Source: Opitutia bacterium UBA7397
GTDB taxonomy: Bacteria; Verrucomicrobiota; Verrucomicrobiia; Opitutales; UBA953
DNA: 44,749 nucleotides
NCBI GenBank assembly: GCA_002470605.1
Contig: DKND01000015.1
Location: forward strand, 4,785-49,533
Reading direction: 5' to 3'
Under the pieces are notes generated by a model, which saw nothing but the letters and a program-made list of their open reading frames with translations, had not been told where the DNA came from and did not search any database. The position numbers and the translations under genes are program-made. Each line of letters begins with the position of its first letter. Position 1 is the first letter of the stretch. This document shows positions 16,926-27,002 of the stretch, piece after piece.

Positions 16926-18869
16926 ATGCCGAACCGCATCCACCAGAACGGGTTTGTGACCGTTGCGGCCGCCTCCCCGGCCCTGCGACTGGGTGACCCA
17001 TCGGCTAACGCTACACTGGTCTCCCAAGCTCTGGAAAAGGCCGCCCTCGAGGGGGCCGAGATCGTCGTCCTTCCTGAACTTTGCCTGACCGGCTACAGTT
17101 GCGGCGACCTCTTCGGCCAACACACCCTTCTCAAGGGTGCTCTTAAGGCCCTTGGGCAGGTAGCCGAGACCACGGGCAGGCTGGGCCTAAGCGCCATGGT
17201 CGGACTCCCCCTCGAAGTCTCTGGCCGGCTCTTCAACGTCGCTGTCTTCATTTCCCATGGAAAAATCTTGGGTGTCGTCCCTAAGACCCACCTGCCGAAC
17301 ACCGGGGAATTCTACGAACAACGCTGGTTCGCCTCGGCGCGCGTCTCCCCAGTCCAAGAGGTCGAACTCCTCGGACAAACCGTCCCGTTTGGCACCGACC
17401 TTTTATTCAAAGCCACCGACATGCCCGAATGCGTCGTGGGTATTGAAATCTGCGAAGACCTCTGGGCCGTCGAACCGCCCAGCGGCGCCCAGGCCCTTGC
17501 CGGCGCCACCCTTCTCTGTAATCTTTCGGCCAGCGATGAGCTTTTGGCCAAAGCCGCTTATCGCCGCGACCTCGTCCGTTCGCAATCCGCCCGCTGTCTC
17601 GCCGCTTATATTTACGCTGCGGCCGGCGCGGGAGAATCCAGTACGGACATTGTCTATAGCGGTCACGGCCTCATCGCCGAGAATGGCGTCGTCCTTGGCG
17701 AATCGGAACGGTTCCGCTTCGACCTGGCCTTACTTGTTTCGCAGGTGGACGTGGATCGACTTAATGCCGATCGCCGTCGAAACAGCACGTTTTTCGGGAC
17801 TCCCGCCACGCTTAAACCCCGCGTTTTAGCCTTTGAACTCGGCACTCCCGTCGGTCAAACGCCCAAATTACGTCGCCGGTTCAGCCAACACCCGTTCGTC
17901 CCTGCTGATGCGCATCGACGCGATGAAAACTGTCAGGAGATTTTCGCCATCCAATCAACCGGACTTGCTCGCCGCCTCCGCCACACTGGCGCCAAGCATG
18001 CGGTCATCGGCGTCTCGGGCGGCCTCGACTCAACCCTCGCCCTTTTAGTCCTGCAAGAAGCCTTCGGCCGATTAGGCCTGGACCGCAAAGGCATCATCGG
18101 TCTGACGATGCCCGGCCCAGGCACCACCGCCCGCACCCGCGTCAATGCCATGAGGTTGATGGAAACGCTTGGCATCAGTGCCCGCGAAATCCCAATAAAT
18201 GATGCCGTCGACCAACACTTGCGCGACATCCGTCATCCAGTCGGCAAGCACGACGTGACTTTTGAAAACGCCCAAGCCCGCGAACGTACCCAGATTCTGA
18301 TGGATACGGCGAACCAGGTCGGAGGCTTTGTCGTCGGGACCGGCGACCTCTCCGAAGCGGCGCTGGGCTGGTGCACTTTTAACGCGGACCACATTTCGAT
18401 GTACCACGTGAACATCGGCGTACCCAAAACCCTCGTCCGCCATCTGGTCTCGTGGGCCGCGCACGCCCGCCATGTCGGGAACGAGCGATCCATCCTCGAA
18501 GATATTGTTAATACGCCCATCAGCCCCGAACTGCTTCCGCCCGGCGCCGATGGTGAAATCGCCCAGCAAACCGAGGCGCTCGTAGGACCCTACGAACTCC
18601 ACGATTTCTTCCTTTATCACGTGGTCCGTAACGGCTTCCGACCCTCCAAGGTTCTCTGGATCGCGGAACATGCGTTCGCGGGTAAATATGACCAGACCGA
18701 GATTCGCCACTGGCTCCGCTCTTTCCTGACCCGCTTCTTCAGCCAGCAATATAAGCGGTCCGTCATGCCAGACGGCCCCAAAGTCGGCTCCGTGGCCCTC
18801 TCGCCTCGCGGCGACTGGAGAATGCCCTCGGACGCCGAAGCGACAGCGTGGCTTGCCGAACTGGGCTAA
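16926..18869 (+). CDS. nadE: Glutamine-dependent NAD+ synthetase
   Basis: This 647-residue two-domain enzyme makes NAD+ from nicotinic acid adenine dinucleotide, using glutamine as nitrogen donor. The N-terminal nitrilase-type glutaminase has the triad Glu51 (VLPELCLTGY), Lys120 (PKTHLPN) and Cys176 (EICEDLW), nearly the same numbering as the Mycobacterium enzyme. The C-terminal synthetase has the ATP-pyrophosphatase loop SGGLDST at residues 364-370, and later GTGDLSEAALGW. The length and both domains indicate the eukaryote/actinobacterial-like long form rather than the short ammonia-dependent one. It leads a compact run with an FAD oxidase, a HAD phosphatase and uvrB. The start lacks a Shine-Dalgarno sequence. 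Confidence 0.96.
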   Translation: MPNRIHQNGFVTVAAASPALRLGDPSANATLVSQALEKAALEGAEIVVLPELCLTGYSCGDLFGQHTLLKGALKALGQVAETTGRLGLSAMVGLPLEVSGRLFNVAVFISHGKILGVVPKTHLPNTGEFYEQRWFASARVSPVQEVELLGQTVPFGTDLLFKATDMPECVVGIEICEDLWAVEPPSGAQALAGATLLCNLSASDELLAKAAYRRDLVRSQSARCLAAYIYAAAGAGESSTDIVYSGHGLIAENGVVLGESERFRFDLALLVSQVDVDRLNADRRRNSTFFGTPATLKPRVLAFELGTPVGQTPKLRRRFSQHPFVPADAHRRDENCQEIFAIQSTGLARRLRHTGAKHAVIGVSGGLDSTLALLVLQEAFGRLGLDRKGIIGLTMPGPGTTARTRVNAMRLMETLGISAREIPINDAVDQHLRDIRHPVGKHDVTFENAQARERTQILMDTANQVGGFVVGTGDLSEAALGWCTFNADHISMYHVNIGVPKTLVRHLVSWAAHARHVGNERSILEDIVNTPISPELLPPGADGEIAQQTEALVGPYELHDFFLYHVVRNGFRPSKVLWIAEHAFAGKYDQTEIRHWLRSFLTRFFSQQYKRSVMPDGPKVGSVALSPRGDWRMPSDAEATAWLAELG

Positions 18870-18887
18870 GCCTGCTTGATTAGCCGG

Positions 18888-20354
18888 GTGAACGCTCCTG
18901 TGCACAATCATCCCGCCGCCACTCAGGCACTCATCGCGAAACTTGGACCCGAAAAGGTCCGGACCGACGAAGCAACCTGCTTTGCCGCTTCGTTCGATAA
19001 CATGCGCCTTTCTTTCATGCCCGAAGCGGTCATCCGCCCTGGAGTAGAAGACGATATCGGGATTATCTTGAAGCTGGCCAACGAGCATCGCGTCCCAGTC
19101 ACCGTCCGCGGCAGGGGCACCGGCAACACTGGCGCGAGTTCTCCCATCAAAGGCGGTTGGGTCATCCATCTCGACCATTGGGACAAGATCGAGATCGATC
19201 CGATTTCGGCGATGGCAACCGTGCAGCCAGGCGCCATCACGGCAAAAATCAACGACCTCGCGGCTCCGTTCGGTCTCTTCTTCCCGCCCGATCCATCGTC
19301 ACTCAAATATTGCAGCATCGGAGGTAATATCGCCACCAACGCCGGCGGCTTACGTGCGGCGAAGTATGGTGTCGTCCGCGACCATGTTTATGCCCTGGAA
19401 GGATTCTTACCCACGGGCGAAAAGGTCCGCTGGGCCGCTCCCCTTCGCAAATTCGTGAGCGGTATCAATATCCGCGACCTTTGGATCGGCTCCGAAGGTA
19501 CCCTTGGCATCATCACCAAAGCCGTCCTTAAGCTAGTCAATAAACCCTTGGCCCGACGCACCTTCCTCCTCGCCTGTCGAACGGATGAAGGCGCTCTCGA
19601 TGCTGCCGCGGAACTGATGGGACTCCGGATCAATCCTTCCGTTTTCGAATTCCTTGATACTCAAACCGTGGAAGCGGCCGAGAAAATGCGGGCCAAGCGG
19701 GTCTTTTCGACCGAAGAATTAAAGGGCAATCCCGCGACCCACGCCATCCTACTCATAGAAATCGACGGGCACCCCGCCGCCCTCGCCGAGGACGCCGCCA
19801 AAGTCCGGGAATGGATCGGACGCCACGCCGTCGCTTTCCGCGAAACCGAAATCGAAATCGAAGCCGAAGCCTTATGGGATATTCGTCGGACTTGCTCGCA
19901 GGCGATGTACTCCCTGGGCAACGCCAAACTCAATGAAGACATCGTCGTGCCATTCAAAAGCTATGTCGCCCTCATCCGTTACACCCGCGAAGTACGAGAC
20001 CGCACCGGACTGGCCACACCCACCTTCGGACATGCCGCGGATGGTAATTTCCACGTCCATATCATGTATAACCGGGACGACGCGGAACACTGCCGTCGGG
20101 CTGAAAAAGCAATCTATGAAGTCATGCAGAAAGTCGTCGAACTAGGCGGAGCCATTACCGGCGAGCACGGAATCGGCATCGCCAAATCGCCTTTCCTTTC
20201 CTTGCAGCACACGCCCGCCGAGATCAAAGCGATGCGCGCCATCAAGCTCGCCCTTGACCCCAACGGCATCCTGGCACCAGGTCAGATTTTCGAGCCGCTC
20301 AACGTCTGGGATTATCGCCCTGTCAAAGTCACTCTGGCTTGGGATAAACACTGA
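18888..20354 (+). CDS. FAD-linked oxidase, GlcD / D-lactate dehydrogenase family
   Basis: The product has 488 residues from the GTG at 18888; a TTG at 18876 in the same frame is an alternative. The N-terminal half is a PCMH-type FAD-binding domain with the diphosphate loop VRGRGTGNTGASSP and the segment SIGGNIATNAGGLRAAKYG, typical of glycolate oxidase GlcD and D-lactate or D-2-hydroxyglutarate dehydrogenases. The C-terminal cap carries PTFGHAADGNFHVHI, with the histidines that bind the 2-hydroxy acid or a metal, and ITGEHGIG. The substrate cannot be read from sequence: D-lactate, glycolate and D-2-hydroxyglutarate are all possible. No GlcE/GlcF partners are here. It lies 18 bases after nadE and five bases before a HAD phosphatase, so a phosphoglycolate/glycolate link with that neighbour is conceivable. 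Confidence 0.88.
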   Translation: MNAPVHNHPAATQALIAKLGPEKVRTDEATCFAASFDNMRLSFMPEAVIRPGVEDDIGIILKLANEHRVPVTVRGRGTGNTGASSPIKGGWVIHLDHWDKIEIDPISAMATVQPGAITAKINDLAAPFGLFFPPDPSSLKYCSIGGNIATNAGGLRAAKYGVVRDHVYALEGFLPTGEKVRWAAPLRKFVSGINIRDLWIGSEGTLGIITKAVLKLVNKPLARRTFLLACRTDEGALDAAAELMGLRINPSVFEFLDTQTVEAAEKMRAKRVFSTEELKGNPATHAILLIEIDGHPAALAEDAAKVREWIGRHAVAFRETEIEIEAEALWDIRRTCSQAMYSLGNAKLNEDIVVPFKSYVALIRYTREVRDRTGLATPTFGHAADGNFHVHIMYNRDDAEHCRRAEKAIYEVMQKVVELGGAITGEHGIGIAKSPFLSLQHTPAEIKAMRAIKLALDPNGILAPGQIFEPLNVWDYRPVKVTLAWDKH

Positions 20355-20359
20355 TTTAA

Positions 20360-21025
20360 ATGTCCAAAACTGTCGCTGTCTTTGATTGGGACGGGGTCGT
20401 CATCGACTCATCCGTAGCCCATGAACGCTCCTGGGAAGCCCTCGCCGACGACGAACACCTCACACTACCCGCTGATCATTTCATTCGCGGCTTCGGTAAG
20501 CGGAATGAGTTCATCATCCCAGAAATCCTGGGCTGGTCCCAAGATCCTGCTGAAATCAAAAGACTCTCGGACAAAAAAGAGTTTTTGTATCGGGAGATCG
20601 CCCGCCAAGGAAATGTCCGTCTTTTGCCGGGTGTACGCGAGCTGACAACGGCGCTGGGCCAAGCCGGTATCCGCCGGGTCATTGGCACTTCGACACACAA
20701 GGCGAACCTCCAACTTTCCTTCGAACTCTTCGACATCGGGCATTTGTTCGATGGCGCGATCAGCAGCGAGGATGTCATCCGCGGCAAGCCCGACCCCGAA
20801 GTCTTCCTTAAGGCATGCGCTTTAGGCGGAGGCGAACCGGCTTCATCCTTCGTGTTTGAAGACTCGTTCTCTGGGATTCAGGCTGGTCTCGCCGGAGGCT
20901 TCATTACCGTAGCCTTGGCGACGACCAACACGCTAGCCCAGCTCGAACCTATCGGTGCGCATCGCATCCTGTGCGACCTGTCGGAAGTCGACCCGCAATG
21001 GCTTGTCCACGGCCGACTCGATTAA
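20360..21025 (+). CDS. HAD-superfamily phosphatase (beta-phosphoglucomutase/Gph-like)
   Basis: This 221-residue protein has the four HAD motifs: FDWDGVVIDSS with nucleophile Asp9 and Asp11, the motif II threonine/serine in GTSTHKAN, the lysine in KPDPEVFLKA, and the acidic pair in VFEDSFSGIQAG. A helical cap lies between the first and second motifs, as in beta-phosphoglucomutases and phosphoglycolate phosphatases. The substrate is unknown. Position directly after a GlcD-like oxidase makes 2-phosphoglycolate one candidate, but this is only inference. It begins five bases after that gene and ends two bases before uvrB, so all are likely one transcript. Confidence 0.88.
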   Translation: MSKTVAVFDWDGVVIDSSVAHERSWEALADDEHLTLPADHFIRGFGKRNEFIIPEILGWSQDPAEIKRLSDKKEFLYREIARQGNVRLLPGVRELTTALGQAGIRRVIGTSTHKANLQLSFELFDIGHLFDGAISSEDVIRGKPDPEVFLKACALGGGEPASSFVFEDSFSGIQAGLAGGFITVALATTNTLAQLEPIGAHRILCDLSEVDPQWLVHGRLD

Positions 21026-21027
21026 GC

Positions 21028-23013
21028 ATGGAGTTCAAATTACATTCTTCGTATCGTCCGACGGGCGATCAGCCCACCGCGATTGCCGCCCTGGAGGCGT
21101 CCCTCCAAGCCGGCAACGCCCGCCAGACCCTCCTCGGCGTAACAGGCTCCGGCAAGACCTTCACGATGGCCAATCTGATCGCGAGCCAGCAACGGCCGGC
21201 GCTAATCATCTCGCACAACAAGACCCTGGCCGCCCAGCTATACTCCGAATTCAAGAATTTCTTCCCGGAAAATGCGGTCGAATATTTCGTCAGTTATTAT
21301 GACTATTATCAGCCGGAGGCTTACGTCCCGCAGACGGATACGTTCATCGAAAAAGATTCGGCGATCAACGAAGACATCGAACGGCTCCGCATCAGCGCCA
21401 GCAGCGCCCTGCTTTCGCGGCGCGACGTCATCGTGATCGCTTCGGTTTCCTGCATCTACGGCCTAGGTTCACCAGAAGACTTCATGGCGATGATGGTCCC
21501 ACTGAAGGTCGGCATGACGCTGCGACGCGACGAACTGCTGACGAAGATGGTGAATAACCAATACTCCCGAAATGATGCGATCTTGGAGCGATGTTCCTTC
21601 CGGGCGCGCGGCGAAACCATCGACGTCTGGCCCGCCTACATGGAATCCGCGGTACGCCTGGAGTTCTGGGGCGATACGCTTGAAGCCATCCGGGAACTTG
21701 ACCCCGTGAGTGTGAAGCCCGGAAAATCGTTGGAGAAGTTCGATCTTTATCCAGCCAACCAATATGTCACGGCACCCGGACGGGTCAAAACCGCCGCCGC
21801 CGCGATTCGTGCCGAACTTGAAGAACGCGTGGATTTTTTCGAAAAGAACAACCGGTTGGTCGAGGCGCAGCGAATCCGGATGCGCGTCGAACACGACTTG
21901 GAGATGCTACGGGAGACCGGCTTCTGCTCCGGAGTGGAAAACTACTCTCTCCACATGTCAGGACGCAAAGCCGGCGAACGCCCTTGCTGCCTGCTCGACT
22001 TCTTCCCCAAGGACCGGCTGGTCTTCATCGACGAAAGCCACGTCTCGGTCTCCCAGATTCGCGGCATGTATCACGGCGATCGGGCGCGCAAAGAGCGGCT
22101 CGTAGAGTTCGGCTTCCGACTACCCTCCGCCCTAGAAAACCGCCCTTTGATGCCAGATGAGTTCGACGCCGTGACGGAGCAGATCGTCTACGTATCGGCG
22201 ACCCCGGCGCCCCATGAATATGCAGTATCCTCGGTCATCGCCGAACAAGTTATCCGGCCGACGGGTCTACTGGATCCGATCATGGAAGTGCGGCCAATTG
22301 CCGGTCAGGTCGAGGACATCATCGGCGAAGCCAAAGCGGTGGCGGCCAAAGGCTTTCGTACTCTCGTCACAACCTTGACCAAGCGGATGTCAGAAGAGCT
22401 TTCCAATTTCATGCGCGATAGCGGATTAAAAGTGGAATACCTTCACTCCGACATCGATGCCATCGAGCGTGTGGAAATCCTAAGGAGATTGCGCGCAGGG
22501 CAGTTCGACGTCCTCGTCGGCGTCAACCTGCTCCGCGAAGGCCTCGACCTTCCCGAGGTCGCCCTGGTCGGCATTCTGGATGCGGACAAAGAAGGCTTCC
22601 TCCGGAGCGAAACGAGCCTCATTCAGACTTCGGGACGAGCGGCCCGTCACGTCGATGGCAAAGTCCTTCTTTACGCCGACGTGATGACGAAGTCGCTTAC
22701 CCGTGCCATGACCATCTGTGCCGACCGCCGAAAGCGCCAAGAGGCTTACAATCTCAAACACGGTATCACGCCGAAAGGAACGATGAGGCCGATCGAGGAA
22801 AGCCTCGTAGACGAAGAGGCCGAAGCGGTCTTGGCCGTAGCCGAAGGCACCGATGACCGAGACATCGCCCGAGTGCTTTCCGACCTTGAATCCGAAATGC
22901 TCACGGCAGCCGATGAATTACAATTCGAGCGCGCTGCCGTCTTACGCGATCAGATTGAGTCACTCCGCACCGGAAAGCCCGCGCCGGCCAAACGACGCAA
23001 AGGCCGACGCTGA
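21028..23013 (+). CDS. uvrB: Excinuclease ABC subunit B
   Basis: The product has 661 residues from the ATG at 21028, two bases after the HAD gene; the upstream extension of the frame is not family-like. UvrB verifies damage and loads UvrC in nucleotide excision repair. Walker A is LLGVTGSGKTFT near residue 40. The damage-probing beta-hairpin YYDYYQPEAYVPQTDTFIEK is intact. Helicase motifs include VFIDESHVS, VYVSATPAPHE and GLDLPEVALVGILDADKEG (split here across short motifs), and the C-terminal UVR domain is present with FERAAVLRDQI. No other uvr genes are nearby. Its stop abuts that of the convergent mutL, with no space between them. Confidence 0.97.
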   Translation: MEFKLHSSYRPTGDQPTAIAALEASLQAGNARQTLLGVTGSGKTFTMANLIASQQRPALIISHNKTLAAQLYSEFKNFFPENAVEYFVSYYDYYQPEAYVPQTDTFIEKDSAINEDIERLRISASSALLSRRDVIVIASVSCIYGLGSPEDFMAMMVPLKVGMTLRRDELLTKMVNNQYSRNDAILERCSFRARGETIDVWPAYMESAVRLEFWGDTLEAIRELDPVSVKPGKSLEKFDLYPANQYVTAPGRVKTAAAAIRAELEERVDFFEKNNRLVEAQRIRMRVEHDLEMLRETGFCSGVENYSLHMSGRKAGERPCCLLDFFPKDRLVFIDESHVSVSQIRGMYHGDRARKERLVEFGFRLPSALENRPLMPDEFDAVTEQIVYVSATPAPHEYAVSSVIAEQVIRPTGLLDPIMEVRPIAGQVEDIIGEAKAVAAKGFRTLVTTLTKRMSEELSNFMRDSGLKVEYLHSDIDAIERVEILRRLRAGQFDVLVGVNLLREGLDLPEVALVGILDADKEGFLRSETSLIQTSGRAARHVDGKVLLYADVMTKSLTRAMTICADRRKRQEAYNLKHGITPKGTMRPIEESLVDEEAEAVLAVAEGTDDRDIARVLSDLESEMLTAADELQFERAAVLRDQIESLRTGKPAPAKRRKGRR

Positions 23014-24747
23014 TCAGCCGAACCGGCGGGTCAGGTCAGCATCGGTCCATTCAACATAAGTCTTACGACCCCGCGGACAAGTCCCCGGCTGCGTCGTCGC
23101 AAATAGCGACAGCACCAGCTTGGCCAATTCCAAATCGGAGAGCACGTCGCCCTTCCGCCTTGCCCGCTGGATGGCCAATTTGGCCAAAGCATCATAAGCC
23201 AGCGTGGGCTTTCCGAAATCTCCTTCACGGCGGGCCATCTCGGCCAACATGTCGCGAATGAAGCCGAGACCATCTTCCGGCTCCAACCAAGCGGGCAACG
23301 CTACGATGCGCCAAAAATTTCTGCCGTATTCCTCGAATTCAAACCCAGCCTTCGTGATTAAAGTCAACTGCTCCCTCAAGACCGCCGCCGGCAAAGGCTC
23401 CAATTCGATATTAAGCGGCACAAGCAAAACTTGGCCGACGGATTCTTGCCGGGAGAATTGCGCGAGGATCGACTCGTAAAGGATACGCTGATGCGCGGCA
23501 CCCAAGTCGAGAATCGCGAATCCCGTCGGGGTCTCAAAGACTGCCCGCTCTTCACGTAATCTTGCCAGTAAACGCCAGCCCAGCCGAATCGCGGGCGCGT
23601 GATCCGACCCTTTAGCCGCATGCACAACCTCCGTCGCCGGACCACTCACAACCGGAGGCGCATAAACCGGGCCCGACATCGCGAGCGGCGATCTTTCAGC
23701 CAAATACGCGGATGGCGTCACCGCTGGAATCGTCTGGACGGGCAAACCATCACCGCCACTTGACCGCAAGACGGCCAAGACAGATTCGATCAGAAAATTT
23801 CTCACCTTCGCTTCATCCCGGAAGCGCACTTCGCGCTTCGCCGGATGCACATTGACATCGACCCACGCGGGGTCGATCTCAAGAAACGCAAACGCCAACG
23901 GATATCTTCCCTTCGGGATCAACGTATGATAGCTCTCCGTCAGGGCGAAGGCCATCGTACGGCTATCCACGGGACGACCGTTGACGACCGTAATCAAATC
24001 CTGTCGGGTTCCGCGACTTACCCCCGGCTTGCCTAACAGTCCCGTGAGCCTCATGCCCGGGCGCTCAAACAATGGCATCACCGTCACCTCTTCGGCCACC
24101 TGTCGTCCCCAGATCTCCCGGACCCGATCGAGCAAAGGTGCATTACCTGGCGAACGGAAGACCTCCCGCCCGTCTTCCCTTAAAAGGAAACCTACTTCGG
24201 GGTGAGCGACGGCATATAGCCGCACGAGCCTGACGATATGGGCGGCCTCGGTTTCATCGGACTTAAGAAACTTAAGACGGGCAGGAACTGGATGAAATAA
24301 ATTAGCCACCTCGATCCGGGTACCGGGCGCCATCCCGTGATCGCGTCGATGCACCAGCTTGCCGCCAATCACTAATATTTCGGTGCCCGCCGCCGCATCG
24401 GTCGGTCGTGTCTGCATCGTAAAACGTGCCACGCTTGCGATTGATGGCAGCGCCTCGCCTCGGAAACCAAAGGTCGCGATCCGATCAAGGTCTGAGGCCA
24501 AACGGATCTTGCTCGTGGCGTGCCGCTCTAAGCTCAAGACCGCCTGCTCGGAGGTCATTCCCTTTCCGTCATCCTCGATAATCATCAAAGCCTTTCCGCC
24601 GCGCGAAAAATCCACGACGACCCGTGACGCCCCAGCGTCCAAAGAGTTCTCCAAAAGCTCCTTGATGACGGCAGCTGGCCGTTCGACGACCTCACCGGCG
24701 GCGATTTGATTCGCGACGGTAATATCAAGAATGCGGATGGTCGACAT
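23014..24747 (-). CDS. mutL: DNA mismatch repair protein MutL, apparently without endonuclease motif
   Basis: The product has 577 residues from the ATG at 24747 (MSTIRILD), which fits the family start; a longer frame adds 12 unlikely residues. The N-terminal GHKL ATPase is intact: ELLENSLDAGA, IIEDDGKGM, ATFGFRGEALPSI. The C-terminal dimerisation domain is recognisable, but the endonuclease motif DQHA(x)2E reads DLGAAHQR (around 23488-23510), and the conserved CPHGR reads CPRGR (around 23066-23080). The ACxxA motif is also not recognisable. MutL should link MutS to downstream repair; this one probably lacks its own nicking activity. No mutS or mutH is in the window. It is divergent from the DUF255 gene with 184 bases between. 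Confidence 0.93.
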   Translation of the reverse strand: MSTIRILDITVANQIAAGEVVERPAAVIKELLENSLDAGASRVVVDFSRGGKALMIIEDDGKGMTSEQAVLSLERHATSKIRLASDLDRIATFGFRGEALPSIASVARFTMQTRPTDAAAGTEILVIGGKLVHRRDHGMAPGTRIEVANLFHPVPARLKFLKSDETEAAHIVRLVRLYAVAHPEVGFLLREDGREVFRSPGNAPLLDRVREIWGRQVAEEVTVMPLFERPGMRLTGLLGKPGVSRGTRQDLITVVNGRPVDSRTMAFALTESYHTLIPKGRYPLAFAFLEIDPAWVDVNVHPAKREVRFRDEAKVRNFLIESVLAVLRSSGGDGLPVQTIPAVTPSAYLAERSPLAMSGPVYAPPVVSGPATEVVHAAKGSDHAPAIRLGWRLLARLREERAVFETPTGFAILDLGAAHQRILYESILAQFSRQESVGQVLLVPLNIELEPLPAAVLREQLTLITKAGFEFEEYGRNFWRIVALPAWLEPEDGLGFIRDMLAEMARREGDFGKPTLAYDALAKLAIQRARRKGDVLSDLELAKLVLSLFATTQPGTCPRGRKTYVEWTDADLTRRFG

Positions 24748-24920
24748 ACCTCGAATATTTAAGCGCCAGGGGCCCACGCCCATGCCCCAGCGATATGGAG
24801 AAAATCGTCAAGTGTGGCGGGTCGACCGAAAGACATTACCCGAGATTTATGCCATCCCCCCTTCCCTGCAAGTCGAAGGGGTCAGAAAGAGTCGTTGTTG
24901 CACCCCGCCGGCGAATCACA

Positions 24921-24926
24921 AGGGTG
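24921..24926 (+). promoter_or_regulatory. Shine-Dalgarno-like site that decides the GTG start at 24932
   Basis: AGGGTG lies five bases before the GTG at 24932. It is one of the few good ribosome binding sites in the window, and it supports that GTG over the ATG codons further upstream. The protein that results starts with the family-typical residues NRLVNENS. Confidence 0.6.
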
Positions 24927-24931
24927 CTGAC

Positions 24932-26947
<2,016 letters not shown>

Positions 26948-26996
26948 GGTCAAAGAAACAGTTCTTGCCCGTCAAACCGGACCACTGAATATAAAA

Positions 26997-27000
26997 GGAG
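26997..27000 (+). promoter_or_regulatory. Close-spaced Shine-Dalgarno (GGAG) before the 27003 gene
   Basis: AAAAGGAG ends only two bases before the ATG at 27003, which is unusually tight. It is nevertheless one of the best purine-rich sites in a window where most genes lack one. Confidence 0.4.
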
Positions 27001-27002
27001 CC

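Noticed and set aside
18072..19178. 368-residue open frame on the minus strand
   Set aside because: It is antisense to nadE and the FAD oxidase, both with clear catalytic motifs, and its composition is that of a reverse-strand shadow.
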